Below, piece after piece: positions 55,011 to 64,000 of a stretch of 64,000 nt of DNA. The notes under the pieces are model-generated. The model made no database searches, had not been told where the DNA came from, and worked only from the letters and a program-made list of their open reading frames with translations. The position numbers and the translations under genes are program-made. Within the stretch, counting starts at the first letter, position 1, and every line of letters starts with the position of its first letter. This stretch comes from Notamacropus eugenii (lineage: Eukaryota > Chordata > Mammalia > Diprotodontia > Macropodidae): contig NC_092875.1 in NCBI RefSeq assembly GCF_028372415.1, forward strand, positions 186,071,022-186,135,021, read 5' to 3'.

Positions 55011-56770
55011 TCAAACATTCATTAAATATCACTCTGTGTAAAGCATGGTGCTAGGTGCTGGGGGAGATATGAAGCTTAGATTTGGGTCAACTTAATCTTT
55101 CATTAAGCTCAAATTATATGCAAAGTACTATGTTAAATGCTGGGGGTCCAAAGACAAAAAGTATCATGGATCTAGAGTTTGATGGCATCATAGAAATCGT
55201 CATTTTACATATGAGGAAACTAAGGTCCAAGGTAAAACTAAGGTGAATGGACTGGCCCAAGGTTATGAAGTCAGTAAATGGTGGAGTTGGAATTTCAACC
55301 TAAGACTTCTGACTACACATTCTTCGCCCTTCATTGTATCACACTGCCTCCCAATGACATAGTTTTTGCCTTCAAGGAATTAATGTTCTTTTTGGGGATG
55401 TGGGTTACAAAAGGTACATCATATAATAAAGGTGAATGGATTTGAGCAGAGAACCTTAGCAAGAGAAGGCATCAGAGAAGGTTTCAGGAAAAGGTAGCCC
55501 CTCAGATGAATCCTGAAGAAAGATGAAGGATTCTAAAAGGAGAGATGAAGACAGAGTATATCCTAGGCATAAAGGAGAAACAGAAGGTGAAATGCTGAGT
55601 TTGGGGAACATCTAGTTGTCTAATTTGGTGGGAACAAAGCGTATGTGAAAGGGAGTCATAAAGTATGATAAAAAAGGTAGTTTGGAGTTATATGGAATGG
55701 GGTGGGGGGATTTTGTACTTTATGGTAGAAGTAATTTTTGTGATTCTGTTTTTCAGTTGTGTCTGACTCTTTACAACCCCTTTTGGAATTTTCTTGGCAG
55801 AGATGTAGAGGCAGTTTTCCATTTCCTTCTACAGCTCACTGCATAGATGAGGAAACTGAGGCAAATAGGGTTAAGTGACTCACCCAGGGTTACACAGCTA
55901 CTAAATGTCTGAGGCTGGATTTGAACTCATGAGGATGATTCTTCCTGACTCAAGGCTCAGCAATCTATCCACTGCCCCACCTAGCTGCCTTTCTAGAAGT
56001 AATAGGAAACCATGAAAAACTTTTGATCAATATTATTTTTGGCAGCTGTGTGTACAATGGATTGATAAGAAAAGCTACCGGAATGAGGGAGACCAGTTAT
56101 AACAATTTAACACTCAGGTAAAAGGGCCTGAACTAGGGTAGTAGCAGCTATGTGAATGTTAGAAAGGGAATCCATGTGAGAGATATAGAATTGACAAGAT
56201 TTAGTAATTCATTGATTAAGTATGGAGTGGGAGAGAGGGAAAAGAATGGAAAATGATTCTGAGGTTGAAATCACAAATATTGCCCTCAATAGAAATACAG
56301 GAAGCACCAGTTTAGGGTGAACAATGATGAGTTTTGTTTGGGACCTGTTGTATTTCCAGGGTTGCCAGTAACTTTAGTCAGCAATGCAAGGCTGGAGTTC
56401 TGGTGAAAGATTCAGACTAGATATAGATATTTGGCAGTCACTTGTATATCGGTGATATTGAATCATTAAGAGATGACAGAATATAAAGAATGAAGAGAAG
56501 AGGTCCTATGCCAGGGCCTTGGAGGATGCCTACATTTGAGAAAGAGGAGATATATGAAAATCCAGCAGATACAATTCCTACCCTTATTAACTGTAGAGTC
56601 TAGTAAGGTGCCAATAAGGAAAGCTGTCATACACCTTAATATACCAGAGAGGTGCAGAACAATGTGGGTAGGATATAAAGAAAAGAAGAAGGTAGATTCC
56701 AGGAAAAGCTTCTAGAAGGAGATAGCCTATAAGCTGGACTTTGAAGAGTGGGGAAAAGGCAAAGAATATT
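55010..56770 (-). mobile_element. L2 LINE, antisense, split by MAR1
   Basis: The reversed L2 3' end appears as two related starts (about 55020 and 55095: 'tgctaggtgctgggggagat', 'tatgttaaatgctgggggtc'). ORF2-type antisense text follows, for example 'aggtttcaggaaaaggtagc' and, after the SINE, 'cctgaactagggtagtagca' and 'aagagaagaggtcctatgcc'. A MIR core piece lies at about 55200-55345. Confidence 0.65.
55736..55993 (-). mobile_element. MAR1-type SINE nested in L2, with 10-bp duplication
   Basis: Antisense full unit: 'gtctgactctttacaacccc', 'gatgaggaaactgaggcaaa', 'agggttacacagctactaaa' and the head 'gccccacctagctgcc'. The direct repeats 'tagaagtaat' are at 55726-55735 and 55994-56003. Confidence 0.9.
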
Positions 56771-56794
56771 ATATAGCACCTACTGGGTGCTAGG

Positions 56795-57020
56795 TCCTGT
56801 TGTTTTTCAGTCATGAACGACCCTTTGTGACCTCATTTGGAGTTTTCTTGGAAAAGATTGGTTTGCCATTTCTTTCTCCAGCTCATTTTACAGATGAGGA
56901 AACTGAGACAAAGAGGATTAAGTGACTTGCCTGCATCACACAGCTAGTAAAGGTCTGAGGTCAGATTTGAACTCAGAAAGGTAGGTTTTCCTGACTCCAA
57001 GTCACTGCTCACCTCTCTGC
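56795..57020 (-). mobile_element. MAR1-type SINE, antisense
   Basis: 'tgacctcatttggagttttc', 'gatgaggaaactgagacaaa', 'acacagctagtaaaggtctg' and 'tcacctctctgcctgc' at the head end. Confidence 0.85.
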
Positions 57021-57039
57021 CTGCTTTCTCTAGGGCTCA

Positions 57040-57960
57040 GCTATTTTAAAGCCCCCTCCCCATTTTCAGCCTAGCCAATCACTGATACCCCTTCTTTTTT
57101 CACTCAGAGAAAGATGTTAACACTGTAAAAGGATCCCTGCTAGTTAATGACATGTTAGCACATTAACACTTATTTCTGCTGTTATCCACCGTTTGTTTCC
57201 TGTGTCTTAATCAATAAGTGAGGGGGAGAACCACATTTCCTCCTCACATCTAGGTTTGGCCTGACAAGAATAGGCATACCCACCTATTCGTCCTGCATCC
57301 TAGACACTGGCTTTCTTGACGCACCCAGAGGAACGCAGTGTTAGCTTTATTGGGTGGAATGCTAATGTCCACTGTGTTTGCCTCCTACCCTATAATGTTG
57401 TCAGACTTCTGTGACTCATTCCAGCTCAGGAGAGAATGTCACTGAGCTGTCACACCAGAGAACTAATCAATAGAAAATTTTCCTTTGTGCCTGTCTCCAG
57501 CCTTATTTCATTTGAAAGGAGGAATCCGACAATCAATCGCCTTTATAGCTGTGTGGTACCTTACTGCCACCTAGAGGTCATACTATGAATCACAGATTCT
57601 GAAAAGCAAATACCAGAACCTTTGTCCTTTGTTCAAGGTCCCTTAGGCTGCTGTTGGAATGGGATTTGAACACAAAAAATTCTCCAATACCTGTGCAACT
57701 TCTTCCTCCTGTTTATGGATTATCAACAGCTATAACTAAATTTTTAAAAGTCCAAATTTGGCTCCTCTCAAAATATTTAATAAAGTCTGAAATAAAATCA
57801 TCACTTCTGACAGATATTAAAAAAATTAAAGATTATTTTAAGGGACAACTTGGCAACATTCTATTCTAAGGACATAGCTTCATGAACCCCAAATTCCAAT
57901 AACCCCTGGAAGGAGCACTGGTAAATGTGCTGCTGTTGATAATAACTTACAACTTATATA
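57040..57960. other. Unique-looking sequence without recognised repeats
   Basis: Over 900 bp in which I recognise no transposon and no gene. It is the least repeat-like stretch in the right half. A 71-codon plus-strand frame at 57654-57869 has no family signature. Confidence 0.4.
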
Positions 57961-57979
57961 ACACTTTTAGATTTGCAAA

Positions 57980-58185
57980 ACAATCTATATGTATTAAGCA
58001 CCTACTATGTGCCAGGCATTGTGCAAAGGGCTAGGGACATAAAAAAGGGCAAAAGATAGCCCTCACCCTCAAAGAGCTTAAAATCTAATGGAGGAGACAA
58101 CATGAAAACAAAGCAAGCCATTTTTAGGATAAATTTGAAATAATTAAAAGAGGGAAAGGACTGACAAGTGAGGTAGGAAGCACAA
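57980..58185 (-). mobile_element. L2 3'-end fragment, antisense
   Basis: 'aagcacctactatgtgccag', 'caaagggctagggacataaa' and 'aaatctaatggaggagacaa': the clearest reversed L2 3' end in the window. Confidence 0.75.
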
Positions 58186-58189
58186 ATAT

Positions 58190-58330
58190 TAAAATCCTCA
58201 TTTTACAAATGGGGAAGCTAAGACTCAAAAAAGTCAGGTGACTCATCTGGGGTCACATAAGTATTAAGTTTCAAAGCCAGGATTTATGTTAGTTTTTCCC
58301 AAATTCAGCTCTCTTTCTAGATACTTTGAT
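58190..58330 (-). mobile_element. MIR-type SINE, antisense
   Basis: 'ttttacaaatggggaagcta' and 'tgactcatctggggtcacat' in reverse order. Confidence 0.6.
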
Positions 58331-58539
58331 AGCTCCTGTTCCCTTTCAAGGGCCATTGATAGGATGGCTATAGTACTGGGGAAGGTCCTGAATACAGACA
58401 CGGCGGAAGTTCCTGCCTTAGTTGTCTTGTTCCTTTAAGAACCTTTTGTCTTCATACTTACTTTATTATTTTATTGGTCTCTGCAGAGGTGAATCTTCTC
58501 AGGTGCTGAGCAAATAAGAGCTGCTTTGAGGCCATGCAG

Positions 58540-58745
58540 TGAAGCATTGCATTGGGGATAGAGTATTTCATTTGGAATTTGGAAGTGCTGGATTCAAATT
58601 CTGCCTTCTGCCTTTGAAATTATGCCTTGACGTAGCTGTATGTCCATGGACAAGTTTCTGGATCTCAGTTTTCTCATCTATAAAATGAGAATTATTTGAA
58701 CAGACTCTGAGGTCCTTTCCAATTCTAGAGCTATCATTCTATGAA
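58540..58745 (+). mobile_element. MIR-type SINE
   Basis: 'gtgctggattcaaattctgc', 'ctcatctataaaatgagaat' and 'ctgaggtcctttccaattct' in sense order. Confidence 0.65.
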
Positions 58746-58754
58746 TTAGCAAAA

Positions 58755-58920
58755 GTTAAGGAATCAGGAGGTTTGGTTTGGATTCCTGGTTCTTGTAGTA
58801 ACTCAAGAGTTACCACATACTAAGTGTATGTTCTTAGGCAGTTTGCTTCCTTTTCCTGAGCCTCCATTTTCTCATCTGTAAAATGAGGATATTATTTTAC
58901 TCCCCACTTTAGAGTATCTC
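58755..58920 (+). mobile_element. MIR-type SINE
   Basis: 'ggtttggattcctggttctt' and 'ctcatctgtaaaatgaggat' in sense order. Confidence 0.55.
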
Positions 58921-59110
58921 TGTGTAGCTCAGTTTAAAGATCTCTTTAAATTTTAGGCATTATTAACAACTGAGAAACTTGATGATGGTATTGGTGGTTG
59001 CTTTGTTGATATGAAACACATATGAGATAAACTTATGGATGTGTATAGGTCTAGGAACTCTGAAAAATAGGACTGTCATCTTCAGAATAGGTAATCTGTT
59101 GTTTCTTAGG

Positions 59111-59124
59111 GGATATTTTCTTTT
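59111..59124. repeat. Target-site duplication of HAL1, left copy
   Basis: 'ggatattttctttt', matching 61961-61974 at 13 of 14 positions. Confidence 0.85.
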
Positions 59125-59131
59125 TTTTCCC

Positions 59132-59135
<4 letters not shown>

Positions 59136-59218
<83 letters not shown>
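59136..59218. repeat. (TTTA)n, simple-sequence tail of HAL1
   Basis: About 20 TTTA units, equal to (AAAT)n at the 3' end of the minus-strand HAL1. It encodes the artefactual Leu-Phe-Ile-Tyr frame at 59039-59308. Confidence 0.97.
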
Positions 59219-59223
<5 letters not shown>

Positions 59224-60000
59224 TAACATTCATTTTCACAAAATTTTGGGTTCCAAATTTTCTCCCCTTTTGTCCGCTCCCCCCACCCCAAAACACCGAG
59301 CGTTCTAATTGCCCCTGTCTGCCAATCTGCCCTCTCTTCTATCATCCCTCTCTGCCCTTGTCTTCATCCTATACCCCTTTACCTGTATTTCTTATTTCCT
59401 AGTGGCAAGAGCAGTACTCGACAGTTGTTCCTAAAACTTTGAGTTCCAACTTCTCTTCCTCTCTCCCTCCCCACCCCTTCCCTTTGGAAGGCAAGCAATT
59501 CAATATAGGCCAGATCTGTGTAGTTTTGCAAATGACTTCCATAATAGTCATGTTGTGTAAGAACTAATTATATTTCCCTCCATCCTATCCTGTCCCCCAT
59601 TACTTCTGTTCTCTCTTTTGATCCTGTCCCTCCCCATGAGTGTTGACCTCAAATTGCTCCCTCCTCCCCATGCCCTCCCTTCCATCATCCCCCCCACCCT
59701 GCTTATCCCCTTATCCCCCACTTTCCTGTATTGTAAGATAGGTTTTCATACCAAAATGAGTATGCATTTTATTCCTTCCTTTAGTCGAATGTGATGAGAG
59801 TAAACTTCATGTTTTTCTCTCACCTCCCCTCTTTTTCCCTCCACTAATAAGTCTTTTGCTTGTCTCTTTTATGAGAGATAATTTGCCCCATTCCATTTCT
59901 CCCTTTCTCCTCTCAATATATTTCTCTCTCACTGCATGGTTTCATTTTTTTTTTTTAAGATATCATCCCATCCTCTTCAATTCACTCTGTGCACTCTGTC

Positions 60001-60002
<2 letters not shown>

Positions 60003-60049
<47 letters not shown>

Positions 60050-60065
60050 GCATGTGTGTGTGTGT
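60003..60065. repeat. (TG)n microsatellite in the HAL1 3' UTR
   Basis: About 30 TG units with a few interruptions. Confidence 0.95.
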
Positions 60066-60200
60066 AATCCCACCCAGTACCCAGATACTGAATAGTTTCA
60101 AGAGTTACAAATATTGTCTTTCCATGTAGGGATGTAAACAGTTCAACTTTAGTAAGTCCCTTATGACTTCTCTTTGCTGTTCACCTTTTCATGGTTCTCT

Positions 60201-61355
60201 TCATTCTTGTGTTTGAAAGTCAAATTTTCTTTTCAGCTCTGGTCTTTTCATCAAGAATGCTTGAAAGTCCTCTATTTCATTGAAAGACCAATTTTTCCCC
60301 TGAAGTATTGTACTCAGTTTTGCTGGGTAGGTGATTCTTGGTTTTAGTCCTAGTTCCTTTGACTTCTGGAATATCCTATTCCACGCCCTTCGATCCCTTA
60401 ATGTAGAAGCTGCTAGATCTTGTGTTATCCTGATATTTATTTCCACAATACTTGAATTGTTTCTTTCTAGCTGCTTGCAATATTTTCTCCTTGACCTGGG
60501 AACTCTGGAATTTGGCCACAATGTTCCTAGGAGTTTCTCTTTTTGGATCTCTTTCAGGCGGTGATCTGTGGATTCCTTGAATACTTATTTTGCCCTCTGG
60601 TTCTAGAATCTCAGGGCAGTTTTCCTTGATAATTTCATGAAAGATGATGTCTAGGCTCTTTCTTTGATCACGGCTTTCAGGTAGGCCCATAATTTTTAAA
60701 TTGTCTCTCCTGGATCTATTCTCCAGCTCAGTTGTTTTTCTAATGAGATATTTCACATCATCTTCCATTTTTTTCATTCTTTTAGTTTTGTTTTGTGATT
60801 TCTTGGTTTCTCATAAAGTCATTAGCCTCCATCTGTTCCATTCTAATTTTGAAAGAACAATTTTCTTGAGTGAGCTTTTGAACCTCCTTTTCCATTTGGC
60901 TAATTCTGCTTTTGAAAGCATTCTTCTCCTCATTGGCTTTTTGAACCTCTTTTGCCAATTGAGTTAGCTTATTTTTCAAGGTGTTATTTTCTTCAGCATT
61001 TTTTGGGTCTCCTTTAGCAGGGTGTTTACTTGTTTTTCATGCTTTGCTTGCATGTCACTCATTTCTCTTTCCAGTTTTTCCTTCACCTCTCTAACTTGAT
61101 TTTCAAAATCCTTTTTGAGCTCTTCCATGGCCTGAGCCCATTGAGTGGGCTGGGATACAGAAGCCTTGACTTCTGTGTCTTTCCCTGATGGTAAGCATTG
61201 TTCTTCCTCATCAGAAAGGAAGGGAGAAAATGCCTGTTCACCAAGAAAGTAACCTTCTATAGTCTTATTTTTTTTCCCTTTTCTGGGCCTTTTCCCAGCC
61301 AGTGACTTGACTTCTGAGTGTCCTCTCCACCCCCACTTCGCCTCCAGATCCACCC
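60201..61355 (-). pseudogene. HAL1 ORF1 (RNA-binding protein), frameshifted
   Basis: Read in pieces on the minus strand. 61353-60976 is a charged N-terminus and the start of a coiled coil ('EELKKDFENQVREVKEKLER'). 60979-60782 continues the coiled coil with 'QMEKEVQKLTQENCSFKIRM'. 60777-60376 has 'ELENRSRRDNLKIMGLPE', 'ENCPEILEPEGKISIQGIHR' and the RRM-like 'NIVAKFQSSQVKEKILQAAR'. 60521-60201 has the C-terminal domain 'RITYPAKLSTILQGKNWSFN' and 'DFQAFLMKRPELKRKFDFQT'. All three ORF1p domains are present. At least three frameshifts make this copy inactive. The similar L1 ORF1 at 37.1-37.4 kb lacks the coiled coil. Confidence 0.9.
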
Positions 61356-61800
61356 AGCCAGCACTTGGGGTCTGAGATTCAAATGCTGCTTCCCAGCCTC
61401 AGGGCTTTGGGCGGGGGCAGGGCCACTATTCAGTGTGAGATCAAGTTCAGGTGCTCAGGGCAGGGCAGGGCTGCCTCACAGGGCTCAGTTCCCTCAGGGG
61501 GTTTAGTTCCCTCAGGGGGTTTATGCAGAGACCTTCAACAATGGATCTGGGCTCCTGCCTGCTTGGGGAGCCCTGGTCTGCTCCCACCTCCGCTGCTGCC
61601 TCCCAAGGGGGCCTGAGTTATGGGGGTACCCCGCTCCCCTCTTGACCCGCCAAAGAGACCCTCTCACTGACCCTTGTGACCTGTGGGTGGGGGACCCGCG
61701 CGGCCTCTGGAGATTCCATCCCTGAAGCCTGCTCGGATCCGCTCCTTTCCGCGCTGCTCCACGGCAGGGCTGGGCTGAGCTCCTCGTCTGGGGCGTGAGG
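61320..61800 (-). promoter_or_regulatory. GC- and CpG-rich 5' UTR of HAL1
   Basis: By far the most GC- and CpG-rich stretch of the window (for example 'ggggacccgcgcggcctctg' at about 61690-61710). By analogy with L1, this would be the internal promoter. Open frames across it on both strands are probably by-products of GC content. Confidence 0.5.
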
Positions 61801-61960
61801 GACCTTTTGCAAGAGGTTTTCAGGCTCTCTGGAGCAGAAATCTCCGTCTGTTGTTCTGTGGCTTCTGCTGCTCCAGAATTCGCCAGTGGTTCTTTTTTTA
61901 CAGATATTTTATGGGCAGTGGGTTTGGAGTTAGCGTATGTGCATCTTTCTACTCTGTTGG

Positions 61961-61974
61961 GAATATTTTCTTTT
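61961..61974. repeat. Target-site duplication of HAL1, right copy
   Basis: 'gaatattttctttt', followed by 'aaaggg', which gives the TT/AAAA nick context on the minus strand. Confidence 0.85.
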
Positions 61975-62004
61975 AAAGGGCTTCATGAGGTAAGTAATAC
62001 AAGT

Positions 62005-62150
62005 ATTATTAATCCCATTTTACAGATGTAGACACGGAGCCCCAGGGAGTTGAAATGATTCACCCACAGTCCCATAACTTATAAATGTCAGAGCCGGGGC
62101 TCAAACACACATCTTCTATCTCCAAGTCACTGATATTAAACTTTAAATCG
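62005..62150 (-). mobile_element. MIR-type SINE, antisense
   Basis: 'cccattttacagatgtagac' and 'aatgtcagagccggggctca' in reverse order; the core is close to the mammalian MIR core. Confidence 0.7.
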
Positions 62151-62174
62151 TAGCAATTCAGATTACTTGGGACA

Positions 62175-62260
62175 GAGAATTCAATTCAAGAAACATTTAT
62201 TAAACACCTACTGTGTGCCATGGTCCTTGCTAAGTTCAAAGAATAATTCTAATGTGACTT
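62175..62260 (-). mobile_element. L2 3'-end fragment, antisense
   Basis: 'acatttattaaacacctact' and 'gtgtgccatggtccttgcta'. Confidence 0.6.
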
Positions 62261-62264
62261 TATT

Positions 62265-62720
62265 TTGTGGCAAATCATATGTGTATGTGTTATCTCAGAA
62301 CTTCTGATCTTGGCCAGATAAAACTGGACTGAACTAGTTTCTTCACCTTTAGTTAGGTGTCCATCAATTCAATGCAGGAGGTTGTGCTATAGATGTGTGC
62401 TTCATTCCTTTCTTTGTGTTTTTAATTTTGTACTTTTTAAAGAATGGATATTATTTCAGGTAAACATGTGAAACTTGAAACTCTAACAGACAACACTACA
62501 ATGACTGTTAGAGATACTGCTGTGGCTATTACTGTAGAGAAATCAAGCCTCTAAAGGACGATTCAGGCCCATAAAGAAATAGAATCAGAGGCATCAAAGA
62601 AGAAAGGAAAATGTGGTCAAATTTTTGAAAAATGCCAACAACTGAAAAACTGTCTCTATAAAACAGTCCAATTAACTTTCAGAAAATAAGCAAAGACCTT
62701 TAGTGGGATCTGTTAACTAG
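62265..62720. other. No recognisable feature
   Basis: No gene or confidently named repeat is seen. Confidence 0.4.
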
Positions 62721-62724
62721 AGGA

Positions 62725-63000
62725 GACAGCTATGTGGTATAGCAGATAGAACAGTGGGCCTGAAGTCAGGAAGATTTGAGTTTAAATTCAGCCTCAAATA
62801 CTTACTTAGCTGTGGGACTTTGGGCAAATGACTTAATCTTTATTTGCCTCAGTTTTCTCAACCATAAAATGGGCAAAATAATAGTGCCTGCCTCCCAGGG
62901 TAATGCTGAGGACCAAATGAGATCATATTGTAAAGCACATAGCTCAGTGCCTGGCACAGTAGGCACTATATAAATGTTAGCTTTATTATTATTATAATTG
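62725..63000 (+). mobile_element. tRNA-headed SINE with L2-type tail, full length
   Basis: 'gtggtatagcagatagaaca', 'ttgagtttaaattcagcctc', 'ctcaaccataaaatgggcaa', 'ctgcctcccagggtaatgct', 'cagtgcctggcacagtaggc' and 'gttagctttattattattat'. This is the best preserved copy of this SINE type here. Confidence 0.8.
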
Positions 63001-63129
63001 ATTATCTTCTACAATGCAACATAGGTTTTTTAAAGCTGTAACAATAGGAAAAAAAGTCCAGTAAAAAATTACTCTCAAGTACCATTGATGATACAAAAAT
63101 TGGAGCCAGGAAGACTGGAAAAAGGTAAT

Positions 63130-63378
63130 TTTTGACTAATTGTTGTACAATCACATGCGACTCTTCAAAACTCCATTTGGGGTTTTCTTGGCAAAGATAT
63201 TAGAGTGGTTTGCCATTTCCTTCTTCAGCTCCTTTTTATAGATAAGGGAACTGAGGCAAACAGGGTTAAGTGACTTGGCCAAGGTCACACAGCTAATAAG
63301 TGTCTGAGGCCAAATTTGAATCCATACAGGAGTCTTCATGACTCCTGTGCACTATGGTGTCACCTAGCTGCCATGTTG
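63130..63378 (-). mobile_element. MAR1-type SINE, antisense
   Basis: 'tttggggttttcttggcaaa', 'gaactgaggcaaacagggtt', 'ggtcacacagctaataagtg' and the head 'gtgtcacctagctgcc'. Confidence 0.85.
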
Positions 63379-63379
63379 T

Positions 63380-64000
63380 TGACTCATTAAACTCACCTTT
63401 TAATTTGAGTGCAGTCTCCTTCTCTGGGCTCACTGCTAGTTCAGTCACACTGGTAGGTTGGATCCGCAGAGGTTGGCTAACATCTTTCCTCAGGATAACC
63501 CTAAGGAGTTATATCTTCTACTACTTTTTTTTATGAGCTCCATCTGGTGTATTCCTTCCAATGCAAAGAGATATTTACTGAGAAGGTATACCAGTGATAG
63601 ATATTACAAAAATATTCCACAAATCAGGTCTGCACTTTTTCCTCTGCTACGTACTTGGTCCCTGGAGACAGTGGGCTCAAACTTGAAGCTCAAAGTTACT
63701 GAGGCACATATATAAGGAACAGGTGGAGCTGAGGGGCACCCTCACGTTCCCAGCTAACTCTGGGAATCTTTTTCTTCCTTCAAGGGATCCCCACCAGCAT
63801 TCTTTCTGGGTGTGGTACCATCGACCAATGTGGTTTTTCCCTTTCCTCTGCTGGACTAATTCTTTACAGGATGCCATATATTAACTTACAGGTTAATCTA
63901 CTGCAGGGCTGGGTTAGACAGGTCGATCCTCAGGGTTGGCTCCTCACTATATTTTTCTGCTGATGCTAGTAGCTCTAGTGGTCTCTGTTACCATCTCTGG
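63380..64000. other. No recognisable feature
   Basis: No gene, RNA or recognised repeat in the last 620 bp. Confidence 0.4.

Larger units (their letters stand above)
59125..61960 (-). mobile_element. HAL1 (half-L1) retrotransposon, complete
   Basis: A 2.8-kb minus-strand element: CpG-rich 5' UTR (about 61360-61960), ORF1 (about 61355-60200), a 3' UTR of about 1 kb that starts with L1 inter-ORF text and contains a (CA)n, and an A-rich/(AAAT)n tail. There is no trace of ORF2 endonuclease or reverse transcriptase. Flanking direct repeats (59111-59124 and 61961-61974, 13 of 14 bases) show that both ends are intact. The target on the minus strand is TTT/AAAAGAAAAT, a consensus L1 nick site. HAL1 elements encode only the RNA-binding ORF1p and use L1 enzymes in trans. 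The alternative, a chance deletion of ORF2 from an L1, is less likely given the intact ends. Confidence 0.85.

Noticed and set aside
59039..59308. Membrane-like Leu-Phe-Ile-Tyr repeat protein
   Set aside because: It is the translated (TTTA)n tail of the HAL1.
61318..61812. Pro/Gly/Ser-rich frames on both strands
   Set aside because: They lie in the GC-rich HAL1 5' UTR, where stop codons are rare. No family signature.

Overview
The window looks like intergenic or deep-intronic DNA from a marsupial. The clues are many copies of a MIR-core, tRNA-headed SINE (MAR1 type), a second SINE that shares its tail with an RTE-like LINE, abundant old L2, CR1/L3 and MIR debris, and L1/HAL1 elements with marsupial-type 3' ends. 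Species cannot be fixed from the sequence. I found no intact protein-coding gene, tRNA, rRNA or CRISPR array. Family names rest on recognition of consensus features, not on a database search.

Left part (1-12.2 kb): an internally deleted L1 (2.6-3.7 kb) and an L2 fragment precede a near-complete antisense CR1-clade (L3-like) LINE at about 5.83-10.78 kb. The CR1 carries five later insertions: an L2, two L1 tail fragments, an RTE-type SINE with a 12-bp target-site duplication, and a hAT-type MITE with an 8-bp duplication. A deleted Tigger DNA transposon follows at 11.34-12.12 kb.

Middle part (12.2-31 kb): MIR and MAR1 SINEs, an old L1 (about 16.2-18.4 kb), an RTE-like LINE 3' end with its partner SINE, a putative solo LTR (21.1-21.5 kb), two full-length 7SL RNA retrocopies (23.27 and 27.58 kb), long simple-sequence tracts and a near-perfect inverted repeat at 28.5 kb.

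Central part (31.3-37.7 kb): an antisense L1 carries a processed beta-actin (ACTB) pseudogene inside the ORF2 reverse-transcriptase region. The pseudogene has a poly-A tract and a perfect 17-bp target-site duplication. The host L1 has lost the coiled-coil half of ORF1 and its own 3' end.

Right part (37.7-64 kb): L2 elements with nested MAR1 copies, a second hAT MITE, two relics resembling the cold-shock domain of Y-box proteins, old antisense L1 with an LTR insertion, and a complete HAL1 (half-L1, ORF1 only) at 59.1-62.0 kb bounded by a 14-bp duplication.

The dominant biology is retrotransposition. LINE machinery of the L1, L2, CR1 and RTE types, SINEs and gene transcripts captured by LINE machinery (ACTB, 7SL, Y-box-like) and cut-and-paste relics (Tigger, hAT) are layered so that relative ages can be read from nesting.
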